The notes under the pieces are model-generated. The model did no database searches. It saw only the letters and a program-made list of their open reading frames with translations, and was not told where the DNA came from. A DNA stretch of 17,897 nt from Acidobacteriota bacterium (GTDB lineage: Bacteria > Acidobacteriota > Terriglobia > Bryobacterales > Bryobacteraceae): contig CANIFK010000018.1 in assembly GCA_947466555.1 (NCBI GenBank), forward strand, positions 1-17,897, written 5' to 3'. This document shows, piece after piece, positions 1 to 6,071 of this stretch (position 1 is the stretch's first letter; every line of letters begins with the position of its first letter). The translations under genes were made by a program, and so were the position numbers.

Positions 1-198
1 GAGGCGTCGGCGCGGGTGTTTGCGGATTCGGTGGGAAGGTTGCCGGGGTCGACGCAGAAGCTGTTGAAGGAGCCGGAGATGCAGAAGAAGTTGGCGGTGC
101 AGAGGCGGTCGTTTGAGTCGACGTATTGTAAGCGGGTGGAGTTGATTCGGAAGCAGTATGGGGGGAAGATGCGGGCGGTGGCGGAGGGGTTGGGGTGA
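1..198 (+). CDS. 3' end of an unrecognised protein (partial)
   Basis: The reading frame is open from the first base and closes with TGA at 196-198, leaving about 65 C-terminal residues. The visible part is basic and helical-looking, with many Lys/Arg (for example RRSFESTYCKRVELIRKQYGG), and has no signal or membrane segment. I do not recognise the family. Its stop codon overlaps the GTG start of the next gene (GTGA), so it is probably the upstream member of the same operon as the small protein and the nucleotidyltransferase. Codon use (many GCG, CGG, TTG, GTG) matches the downstream plus-strand genes, which supports it being coding. The function cannot be inferred without the N-terminal part. 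Confidence 0.6.
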   Translation, partial: EASARVFADSVGRLPGSTQKLLKEPEMQKKLAVQRRSFESTYCKRVELIRKQYGGKMRAVAEGLG

Positions 199-434
199 GG
201 GGCGATAATGAAGTTATGACCGACCAGGAGATGATCAAGCGGTGGGCGCAGACTTGGAAGGAAGTGGGTCCGGAGTTGGAGTTGATGCGTCTTCGTGAGG
301 TGCGTGACGAGGACACGGCGCTTTCGTTGGAGTTGCTGGCTCCGGCTTTTGAGCAGGCGCTGCGGACAGGGGGACCGGACGCGGGGTCTGGGTTGGTGGA
401 GATGCAGCGGTACTTCGCGAAGCTGCGAGGATGA
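195..434 (+). CDS. Small acidic protein upstream of a nucleotidyltransferase; possible antitoxin
   Basis: A 79-residue protein starting at GTG 195, preceded by a good ribosome-binding stretch (GGAGGGG, 183-189, five bases before the start) and overlapping the upstream stop by four bases. An in-frame ATG at 216 (MTDQEM) is an alternative start with a poorer ribosome site. The sequence is soluble, helical and rich in Glu/Leu (ELELMRLREVRDEDTALSLE), with no membrane segment and no DNA-binding motif that I can name. Its stop overlaps the ATG of the nucleotidyltransferase gene (ATGA, 431-434), so translation is probably coupled. Small proteins encoded just before AbiEii/MenT-type nucleotidyltransferases often act as antitoxins. 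That role is inferred here from position, size and coupling only. Confidence 0.75.
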   Translation: MRGDNEVMTDQEMIKRWAQTWKEVGPELELMRLREVRDEDTALSLELLAPAFEQALRTGGPDAGSGLVEMQRYFAKLRG

Positions 435-1000
435 TTGGGATTTTTGAAGCGGCGCTGGAGTTGCAGGCGTTCTGCGATTCGCAGGGCTGGGAATCCTGCT
501 TCATTGGCGGGATTGCGGTGCAGCGTTGGAGCCAGGCGCGGGTTACGCGGGACGTCGACATTACTTTGCTGACAGGATTCGGGCGGGAGCAGCCGTTTAT
601 CGACGCGCTATTGAACCACTACGCGGCGCGCCATGCCGACGCGGCTCAGTTTGCTTTGCGGGCGCGCGTGCTGCTGCTTGCTTCGCAGAGCGGGGTTGGG
701 ATTGACATCTCGTTGGGAGCACTGCCGTTTGAGCGTCTAGTTGTAGAACGGGCGACGACTTTCGAATTCGCGCCGGGAGTCGGTCTGCGAACTTGCTCGG
801 CTGAAGATCTGATGGTGATGAAGTTATTCGCCTCGCGGCCCATTGATTTGCGGGATGCGGAGGGAATTGCGGTTCGGCACGATCAACGGTTGGATTGGGG
901 CTATATCGAGGAGCAACTTGTGCCGCTGGCGGAGGCGAAAGAGTCGCCACAGATTTTGCGGGAGCTTGATCGGGTCAAGAAGTTGAGCTCGACGCTGTAG
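431..1000 (+). CDS. AbiEii/MenT-like nucleotidyltransferase-fold protein
   Basis: A 189-residue protein of the polymerase-beta-type nucleotidyltransferase superfamily. Visible signature residues are the GG pair at 26-27 (FIGGIAVQRW), the metal-binding pair D41-x-D43 (TRDVDITLL) and a third acidic strand at D92 (GIDISLG). These are followed by an AbiEii-like segment with K131 (EDLMVMKLFA) and an R-D pair at 141-142 (DLRDAEGI). Family members transfer nucleotides to tRNA or other targets and many are toxins of type IV-like or MenAT-type systems; others are of unknown role. The start ATG overlaps the stop of the preceding small protein. All the catalytic-type residues are present, so the enzyme looks active. 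It ends 16 bases before the convergent pseudouridine synthase gene. Fold assignment is fairly sure; the toxin role is inference. Confidence 0.85.
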   Translation: MIGIFEAALELQAFCDSQGWESCFIGGIAVQRWSQARVTRDVDITLLTGFGREQPFIDALLNHYAARHADAAQFALRARVLLLASQSGVGIDISLGALPFERLVVERATTFEFAPGVGLRTCSAEDLMVMKLFASRPIDLRDAEGIAVRHDQRLDWGYIEEQLVPLAEAKESPQILRELDRVKKLSSTL

Positions 1001-1016
1001 TAGGGGCAGTGAGACA

Positions 1017-1799
1017 CTACTGGCGGAGGCGGGTGAGTTCAGGGCGGGTTAGTAGGCGCCAGGTGCCGATGGGGAGGGTTCCGATGGAGATGTCGCCGAT
1101 GCGGACTCGGACTAGTTTCATGACTCTCGCGCCGATGGCTTCGACCATGCGGCGGACTTGGCGGTTGCGGCCTTCGGTCAGCGTGATTTCGAAGTGAGTG
1201 TGTTTGCCGGAGTCCCTGAGCTTTGTGACTTTGGCGGGGCGGGTGGGGCCGTCGGAGAGTTCGACGCCTTTGCGGAGTTGGTCGAGCTGGTCGTCGGTTA
1301 GGAGCTCGCTCGCCTTTACCAGGTAGGTCTTGGGGACGTGGAAGTCCGGGTTCATGATCCGCTCGGCGAACTGGGTGTCGTTGGTCATGAGCAGGAGGCC
1401 GGAGGTGTCGAGGTCGAGCCGGCCGACGGGGACGATGAAGCTGTCGATGTCCTTGATCAAGTCATAGACCGTGGGGCGGCCGTCGGGGTCCTTGTAGGTG
1501 GTGATGTAGCCGGTGGGCTTATAGAGCAGGATGTAGAGGCGGTCCTGGCGTTCGAGGGGCTTGCCGTCGAAGCGGATCTTGTCGCGCTCCATGTCGACCC
1601 AGTGGTCCGGGTTTTCGATGATCTTGCCGTTCACCTGGACGCGGCCTTCGTGGATCCAGCCGCGCGCATCGGTGCGCGATCCGAGGCCGGCTTTGGAGAT
1701 TACCCTCTCCAGGGTTTTTAGCGGACGTTTCTTTTGCTCCAACTTCGCTATTATGCTACGCGGACGGCGGTGGATAAACTGGAGGAGTGAATCCGCCAC
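1017..1799 (-). CDS. RsuA/RluB/RluF-family pseudouridine synthase
   Basis: A 260-residue RNA pseudouridine synthase that isomerises uridine in ribosomal RNA. An N-terminal S4 RNA-binding domain (about residues 29-75, SKAGLGSRTDA and GRVQVNG) precedes the catalytic domain. The catalytic domain carries YKPTGY at 93-98, the catalytic motif GRLD (126-129, catalytic Asp129) followed by DTSGLLLMTND, and EGRNRQVRRM at 209-218, all typical of the RsuA/RluB/RluE/RluF branch. Which rRNA position is modified cannot be told from sequence alone. The start used here is GTG 1799 with AGAGGA four bases upstream. It overlaps the divergent YceH gene by 13 bases, and a TTG at 1742 just before the S4 domain is a credible alternative. 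The first about 25 residues are not part of the conserved domain. Confidence 0.93.
   Translation of the reverse strand: MADSLLQFIHRRPRSIIAKLEQKKRPLKTLERVISKAGLGSRTDARGWIHEGRVQVNGKIIENPDHWVDMERDKIRFDGKPLERQDRLYILLYKPTGYITTYKDPDGRPTVYDLIKDIDSFIVPVGRLDLDTSGLLLMTNDTQFAERIMNPDFHVPKTYLVKASELLTDDQLDQLRKGVELSDGPTRPAKVTKLRDSGKHTHFEITLTEGRNRQVRRMVEAIGARVMKLVRVRIGDISIGTLPIGTWRLLTRPELTRLRQ
1749..1754 (+). promoter_or_regulatory. Candidate -10 element for the YceH-like gene
   Basis: TATTAT at 1749-1754 matches five of six bases of the sigma-70 -10 consensus and would place the transcription start about 26 bases before the GTG at 1787. I see no convincing -35 box 16-18 bases upstream. The same bases read on the minus strand give CATAAT, which could instead serve the pseudouridine synthase if that gene starts at TTG 1742. 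The assignment is tentative. Confidence 0.3.
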
Positions 1800-2431
1800 T
1801 GAGTCCTCTTGAGCAACGCGTGCTGGGCAGCCTGATTGAAAAAGACATGGTCACGCCCGACTACTATCCGCTTTCGGTGAATAGCCTGATGACGGCTTGT
1901 AACCAGAAGACGAATCGGGAGCCGGTGACCGACTACGACGAAGATACGGTGCGGGATGGGTTGCGCGAGTTGGAGGAGCGCGGGCTGGCTGAACCGCGGT
2001 TCGATTCGCGGGTGGCGAAGTATGCGCACCGGGCGTCGTTCGCGTTGAACTTCAACAACCGGGAGCTGGCGCTGATTTGCGTGTTGCTGCTGCGCGGGCC
2101 GCAGACGTTGAACGAGTTGAAAGACCGGACGCAGCGAATGTATGCGTTTGACGATTTGGACGCGGTGGAGAATTCGCTGCGGAAGTTGAGCGAGCGGGAG
2201 GATCCGCTGACGGTGTTCCTGGGGCGGCAGCCGGGGCAGCGGGAGCCGCGGTGGATGCACCTGATGGGCGGGCCGGTGACGGCGGAGACGCTGGCGGAGA
2301 TTCACGCGCCGGTGGCGGCGCCGGCGGTGGCGCGGACGGGTGAATTGGAAATTCGGGTGAATAAGTTGGAAGCTGAGTTGCACGAGTTGCGAGAGCAGTT
2401 TGCCGCGTTTCGCCGGCAGTTTGAGAGCTAA
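1787..2431 (+). CDS. YceH / UPF0502 (DUF480) family protein
   Basis: A 214-residue cytoplasmic protein of the YceH family, whose members consist of two winged-helix domains and have no firmly established biochemical role. The family hallmark is the segment TACNQKTNREPV at 36-47, following the conserved TPDYYPLSVNSL. The second winged helix covers about residues 92-165 (LALICVLLLRGPQTLNEL, then the FLGRQPGQREPRWMHL strand region). Residues 185-212 form a coiled coil (LEIRVNKLEAELHELREQF). The GTG start at 1787 gives the family's usual N-terminus (PLSPLEQRVLGSLIEK). The ribosome-like GGAGGA is immediately adjacent to the start, closer than ideal. The TAA stop shares one base with the ATG of the following hydrolase (TAATG), so the two are probably translationally coupled. 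Confidence 0.92.
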   Translation: MNPPLSPLEQRVLGSLIEKDMVTPDYYPLSVNSLMTACNQKTNREPVTDYDEDTVRDGLRELEERGLAEPRFDSRVAKYAHRASFALNFNNRELALICVLLLRGPQTLNELKDRTQRMYAFDDLDAVENSLRKLSEREDPLTVFLGRQPGQREPRWMHLMGGPVTAETLAEIHAPVAAPAVARTGELEIRVNKLEAELHELREQFAAFRRQFES

Positions 2432-4290
2432 TGATGCGACTGATTTTTCTGCTGTCGGTGGCGGTGTTCGCCCAGGGCGAGGCGAAGGTTCGGGAGATGT
2501 ACACGAAGTACGAGTACCGGATCCCGATGCGAGACGGGAAGCGGCTGTTCACTTCGGTGTATGTGCCGAAGGACGCGTCGCAGAAGTGGCCGGTGCTGAT
2601 GAACCGGACGCCGTATTCGGTGGCGCCGTATGGGGAGGATTTGTACAAAGAAGACCTGGGGCCGAACAAGGAGTTGGCCAAGGACAAGTACATCTTCGTG
2701 TACCAGGATGTGCGCGGGCGGAACATGAGCGAAGGCGAGTTCGTGAACATGACGCCGCACAAGGCTGTGAAGCGCGGGCCGCAGGATATTGACGAGAGCA
2801 CGGACACCTACGACACGATTGATTGGCTGGTGAAGAACCTGCCGAATAATAACGGGAAAGTCTGCACGTATGGGATTTCGTATCCGGGGTTTTATACGGC
2901 CGCGGGGATGATTGACGCACATCCGGCGCATGTCTGCGCGTCGCCACAGGCGCCGATTACCGATTGGTTTACGGGCGATGATTTCCATCGGAACGGGGCG
3001 TTGTATTTGCCGCATGCGTTCAATTTTCTGTCGGCGTTTGGGAAGCCGCGGCCGGAGCCGACGGTGCCGCCGAAGGACCGTGTGCGATTCGACCACGGGA
3101 CGCCGGATGGGTATAAGTTCTTCTTGCAACTGGGGCCGTTGTTCAATGCCAATGAGAAGTATTTCAAGAACACGGTGTCGTTCTGGAACGACATGATGCG
3201 GCATGATACGTACGACGAATTCTGGCAGTCGCGGAATTTGCGGCCGCATTTGAAGGGGATCAAGCCGGCGGTGATGACGGTGGGCGGGTGGTTCGATACG
3301 GAGAATCTGTATGGCGCTCTGCAAGTGTTTGGAAATGTGGGGAAGCTGAGCGCGTCGACGACGAATTTGCTGGTGATGGGGCCTTGGCGGCATGGGCAGT
3401 GGGCGCGTGATGATGGGTCGCACTTGGGGTATATCAATTTCGACGCGAAGACGAGCAAGGATTATGCGAAGAACATTGAGACGCCGTTTTTCGCCTTTTA
3501 TCTGAAGGGTAAGGGCGACGGGAAGTTTGCGAAGGCGCAGGTGTTTGAGACGGGGCGAAATCAGTGGCGCCAGTTTTCGTCGTGGCCTCCGGAGGGGGCG
3601 CGGGAGAAGAGTCTGTACTTCTTGGCGAATGGGAAGTTGGGGTGGGAGGCGCCTGCGGCGGCTGCAGGTTCGGATGAGTATTTGAGCGATCCGGCGAAGC
3701 CGGTGCCGGCGACATCCGATATCGCCATTGGCATGACTCGGGAGCACATGGTGGACGATCAGCGGTTCGCGGCGAGCCGGCCGGACGTGCTGGTGTATCA
3801 GACCGATGTGTTGGAAGAAGACGTGACGTTGGCGGGGCCGGTGTTGAATTCGTTGTTCGTTTCAACGACCGGGACGGATGGCGATTTTATTGTGAAGGTG
3901 ATTGATGTGATGCCGGATGCGCTGCCGGTTACCGAGTATGACGGTGCGAAGCCGGAGACGCGGCGACCGCCGATGGCGGGGTATCAGATGCTGGTTCGTG
4001 GAGAGGTTTTCCGCGGGAAGTTCCGGAACAGTTTTGCGAAACCGGAGGCGTTTGTGCCGGGGCAGGTTGCAAAGGTCGAGTATGGGATGAACGATATCTT
4101 CCATACGTTCCGGCGGGGGCACCGGATTATGATTCAGGTGCAGAGCACGTGGTTCCCGCTGGTGGACCGGAATCCGCAGAAGTTCATGAACATCAATGAG
4201 GCGAAGGAATCGGATTTCCAGAAAGCGATGATTCGGGTGTTCCGGCAGACTGGGGCGGCATCGCGGGTGGGTGTGCGGGTGCTGCCGTAG
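2431..4290 (+). CDS. Exported CocE/NonD-family serine hydrolase (X-Pro dipeptidyl-peptidase S15-like)
   Basis: A 619-residue alpha/beta hydrolase of the cocaine-esterase / X-prolyl dipeptidyl-peptidase family, which cleaves acyl or peptide bonds with a Ser-Asp-His triad. A short hydrophobic N-terminus (RLIFLLSVAVFAQG) looks like a signal peptide, so the enzyme is likely periplasmic. The conserved start of the mature domain is RIPMRDGKRLFTSVYVP. The oxyanion region is YQDVRGRNMS (91-100). The nucleophile is Ser150 in YGISYPG, the acid is Asp289 in GGWFD, and the histidine is His321 in GPWRHG. The C-terminal part (about 400-619) is the family's jelly-roll domain (VTLAGPVLNSLFVS, HRIMIQVQSTWFP). 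Length is normal. It overlaps the YceH gene by one base. The substrate is unknown; family members include alpha-amino-acid ester hydrolases and glutaryl acylases. Confidence 0.94.
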   Translation: MMRLIFLLSVAVFAQGEAKVREMYTKYEYRIPMRDGKRLFTSVYVPKDASQKWPVLMNRTPYSVAPYGEDLYKEDLGPNKELAKDKYIFVYQDVRGRNMSEGEFVNMTPHKAVKRGPQDIDESTDTYDTIDWLVKNLPNNNGKVCTYGISYPGFYTAAGMIDAHPAHVCASPQAPITDWFTGDDFHRNGALYLPHAFNFLSAFGKPRPEPTVPPKDRVRFDHGTPDGYKFFLQLGPLFNANEKYFKNTVSFWNDMMRHDTYDEFWQSRNLRPHLKGIKPAVMTVGGWFDTENLYGALQVFGNVGKLSASTTNLLVMGPWRHGQWARDDGSHLGYINFDAKTSKDYAKNIETPFFAFYLKGKGDGKFAKAQVFETGRNQWRQFSSWPPEGAREKSLYFLANGKLGWEAPAAAAGSDEYLSDPAKPVPATSDIAIGMTREHMVDDQRFAASRPDVLVYQTDVLEEDVTLAGPVLNSLFVSTTGTDGDFIVKVIDVMPDALPVTEYDGAKPETRRPPMAGYQMLVRGEVFRGKFRNSFAKPEAFVPGQVAKVEYGMNDIFHTFRRGHRIMIQVQSTWFPLVDRNPQKFMNINEAKESDFQKAMIRVFRQTGAASRVGVRVLP

Positions 4291-4301
4291 CCGGGCTGCC
4301 G

Positions 4302-4469
4302 TTAGCGCGGGGCGAGGGTGGGCCAGCGGATGAGGAAAAAGTGATGGCCGCAGAGTTCGCAACGGTAGGGCTGGAAGAGCCAGTAGATGGCGCTTTCAAT
4401 GGCGTTGCGGACGCCGACGCTGCGGAATTCGATGGACTTGCAGTGAGGACAACTTCTGGTGAGGGCCAT
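4302..4469 (-). CDS. Small zinc-ribbon protein
   Basis: A 55-residue protein with two CxxC knuckles, Cys7/Cys10 (CPHC) and Cys37/Cys40 (CELC), separated by a hydrophobic middle (AIESAIYWLFQPYRC). It is therefore a single treble-clef/rubredoxin-type zinc ribbon. The segment between the knuckles is hydrophobic enough to be membrane-associated, although its length could equally be the ribbon's core strand. The ATG at 4469 lies two bases after the stop of the upstream 64-residue gene on the same strand, so the two are almost certainly co-transcribed and perhaps translationally coupled. A longer frame extends upstream but its extra residues are low-complexity Arg/Ser shadow sequence of the neighbouring gene. 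I do not know a function. It ends 12 bases from the convergent hydrolase stop. Confidence 0.75.
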   Translation of the reverse strand: MALTRSCPHCKSIEFRSVGVRNAIESAIYWLFQPYRCELCGHHFFLIRWPTLAPR

Positions 4470-4471
4470 GG

Positions 4472-4666
4472 TTATTTGGCCACCGTGGCCAAGCGCATCC
4501 ATTCGAGCGGATGATTGCGAATGTGGCCATCGCGTTCGCGAATGTCGGCCCAGTTGGGATCCGCGTTCAAATGGAGGAAAACGCCGGGTGTGCCCTGATA
4601 ACTGCCGCGGGCCAGAACGACTTCGTCGCCCGCATGAAAAGCGGGTCCTGCATAGCGACTCTTCAT
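4472..4666 (-). CDS. Small conserved-looking protein (KOW/SH3-like strand motif)
   Basis: A 64-residue protein beginning at ATG 4666 with AGGAG ten bases upstream. The core reads GDEVVLARGSYQGTPGVFL (residues 13-31), followed by NWADIRERDGHIRNHPLEWM. The glycine-spaced valine-rich strand resembles KOW/SH3-barrel beginnings, which often bind RNA or protein, but I cannot name the family with certainty. No signal or membrane segment is seen. It is the first gene of a two-gene unit with the zinc-ribbon protein (two-base gap). It lies 61 bases downstream of the creatininase-family gene on the same strand. A possible -10 (TATGCT) sits in that gap, so the pair may have its own promoter. Confidence 0.78.
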   Translation of the reverse strand: MKSRYAGPAFHAGDEVVLARGSYQGTPGVFLHLNADPNWADIRERDGHIRNHPLEWMRLATVAK

Positions 4667-4727
4667 TCTGTTTGTACTCCTGCCTAAGCATAGTCCCTAT
4701 TGGCGGGAATATTACGTGTTTCTTTTG

Positions 4728-5471
4728 CTAGAGCCAGGAGTGGCCGTCCCACCCTTTGATTTCCTCGATGAATTTGACGACGCCGGCTGAGTAAAGGGCG
4801 AAGAGCGCTTCGCCTTTTTCGGGCGTTGCGAATTGGGGTTGTCCGATATGACCGGTGGGGGTGCGCTCCTTGGTGATCCAGCCGCGGTAGGCGGGTTCGA
4901 AGCCGTAGTGGACGGGGACGGTTTGGAGTTGCGCCGGGTCGCCTACGACGAGGTTTGGGGCGAGGGCCATGATCATGGACGTCTCCCATTCGCAGGCGTG
5001 GCCCATGTCGGTTTGCACGTAGCCTTCGGGCTTCGCCATGTCCCAGTAGGCGGCGGAGAGGAGGAGCAGATCCGTGCGGTCGCGGTATTTTTGGCGGAGT
5101 TCGAAGACGGCTTGTTTGGCGGGAGTGATGTTGCCGCCGTGTCCGTTCAGGAAGAAGAGGCGGGTGAAGCCGTGGGCGAGGAAGTTTTCGGCGAGGTTGC
5201 GGAGGAGGTCGAGATAGAGGCGGGGGGAGGCGGAGAGGGTGCCGGGGTAATCGATGTGGTGGTCGGAGTTGCCGAGCCACTGGAGGGGGGCGTAGAGGGC
5301 TTGCGCGGGTGCGGCAACTTCGGCGCGGCGGATGACTTCGCCCAAGAGGAGCGAATCGGTATAGACGGGGAGATGGTGGCCGTGCTGTTCGACGGCGGCG
5401 ATGGGGATGATGATGGGGGTTTGTCTGGGCAGGGCGTCGATGGCGGGCCAGGTGAGGTTAGCGAGGTACAT
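4728..5471 (-). CDS. Creatininase-family amidohydrolase
   Basis: A 247-residue metal-dependent amidohydrolase of the creatininase family, whose members hydrolyse cyclic amides or act in cofactor maturation (for example MftE, ArfB). The metal-site motifs are present: Glu28 and His30 in VEQHGHHLP, Asp39 in YTDSLL, and His111 in FLNGHGGN. A further acidic pair is at 161/163 in HACEWETSM. The segment GTLSASP is also typical. No signal peptide is seen, so it is probably cytosolic. The start ATG at 5471 lies eight bases after the stop of the DHFR-fold gene, which makes an operon likely. No mycofactocin or creatine-catabolism genes are nearby, so the substrate is open. Length is normal and nothing looks broken. 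Confidence 0.93.
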   Translation of the reverse strand: MYLANLTWPAIDALPRQTPIIIPIAAVEQHGHHLPVYTDSLLLGEVIRRAEVAAPAQALYAPLQWLGNSDHHIDYPGTLSASPRLYLDLLRNLAENFLAHGFTRLFFLNGHGGNITPAKQAVFELRQKYRDRTDLLLLSAAYWDMAKPEGYVQTDMGHACEWETSMIMALAPNLVVGDPAQLQTVPVHYGFEPAYRGWITKERTPTGHIGQPQFATPEKGEALFALYSAGVVKFIEEIKGWDGHSWL

Positions 5472-5479
5472 GGGGACTA

Positions 5480-6007
5480 TTATCTGGGAATTGCGTAGTG
5501 GAGGCGGACGACGCCATCGGCGAAGCGGCGTGAGGAGAGGAGTTTCATTTCGACGGTGCGTTTTGCAGGGGAGAAGAGGGGGATGCCTTCGCCGATGGCG
5601 GTGGGGATGACATGAAGGATGATTTCGTCGAGTTGATTGGCGTCGAGGAAGGAGCCGAAGAGGCCGGCGCCGCCCATGAGCCAGATGTTCGCGCCGGCGC
5701 GGCGGCGGAGGTTTTTGGCGAATTGGGGGATGGGGGTGTTGACGAACGTCACGTCTGGCGCGGTTTGTGGGGTGGTGCTGAAGACGTAGTGTTTGGCGGT
5801 GGTGGAGATCGATGCTGGGCCGCCGTGTGACAGCGCCCAGTCGTAAGTTTTGCGGCCCCAGATGATGGTGTCGATGGATTTGAGGAAGGCGGGCATGCCG
5901 TAGGCGCCTTTGGGGTGGGGGCGGTCGAGCCAGTCGACAGAGCCGTCTTTGCGGGCGATGAAGCCATCGGCGCTGATGGCGAGATAGGCAATGAATTTGC
6001 GGGCCAT
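5480..6007 (-). CDS. Dihydrofolate-reductase-fold (RibD C-terminal-like) protein
   Basis: A 175-residue NADPH-type oxidoreductase of the YwjB/YyaP/RibD C-terminal branch. The start MARKFIAYLAISADGFIA is the family's usual first strand. DGSVDWLD follows, then the IIWGRKTYDW segment (49-57), the glycine-rich WLMGGAGLFGSFL (109-121) and the helix-strand LDEIILHVIPTAIGEGIPLF. True folate activity is not implied; many relatives are uncharacterised reductases. The ATG at 6007 was chosen because homology begins there. Upstream in-frame sequence is Pro/Ser/Arg-rich, overlaps a terminator hairpin and does not look coding. No Shine-Dalgarno precedes the ATG, but TAAAAT lies five bases upstream of it, which would suit a leaderless transcript. 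It is followed after eight bases by the creatininase-family gene. Confidence 0.92.
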   Translation of the reverse strand: MARKFIAYLAISADGFIARKDGSVDWLDRPHPKGAYGMPAFLKSIDTIIWGRKTYDWALSHGGPASISTTAKHYVFSTTPQTAPDVTFVNTPIPQFAKNLRRRAGANIWLMGGAGLFGSFLDANQLDEIILHVIPTAIGEGIPLFSPAKRTVEMKLLSSRRFADGVVRLHYAIPR

Positions 6008-6012
6008 ATCGG

Positions 6013-6018
6013 ATTTTA
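6013..6018 (-). promoter_or_regulatory. Candidate -10 box for a leaderless DHFR-fold transcript
   Basis: On the minus strand TAAAAT (five of six matches to the -10 consensus) ends five bases before the ATG at 6007. That spacing would put transcription initiation at or next to the start codon. No Shine-Dalgarno is present. A -35 element would fall inside the terminator stem of the preceding receptor gene and is not recognisable, so support is limited. Confidence 0.35.
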
Positions 6019-6023
6019 GACGC

Positions 6024-6053
6024 AAAAAAGCGGCGCCGGTGAGGGCGCCGCTT
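6024..6053 (-). terminator. Intrinsic terminator of the Oar-like receptor gene
   Basis: Perfect 10-base arms at 6028-6037 and 6044-6053 (AAGCGGCGCC and its complement) enclose a six-base loop. Read on the minus strand, the GC-rich stem runs directly into a run of six T (complement of 6024-6029). It lies 19 bases beyond the receptor stop codon and just before the DHFR-fold gene, which therefore needs read-through or its own promoter. Confidence 0.88.
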
Positions 6054-6071
6054 TCTTGGGGTTGGGGTTGA

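Noticed and set aside
997..1020. Possible hairpin between the convergent genes at 1000 and 1017
   Set aside because: Only five-base arms (GTAGT/ACTAC) with a long loop and no T-run; too weak to call a terminator.
2428..3747. 439-codon frame antisense to the CocE-type hydrolase
   Set aside because: It is Arg/Pro/His/Leu-rich shadow sequence; the plus-strand hydrolase has a complete catalytic triad in the same bases.
4470..4691. Upstream extension of the zinc-ribbon frame to 129 residues
   Set aside because: The extra residues are Arg/Ser-rich, overlap the 64-residue gene in another frame, and precede an internal ATG placed two bases after that gene's stop.
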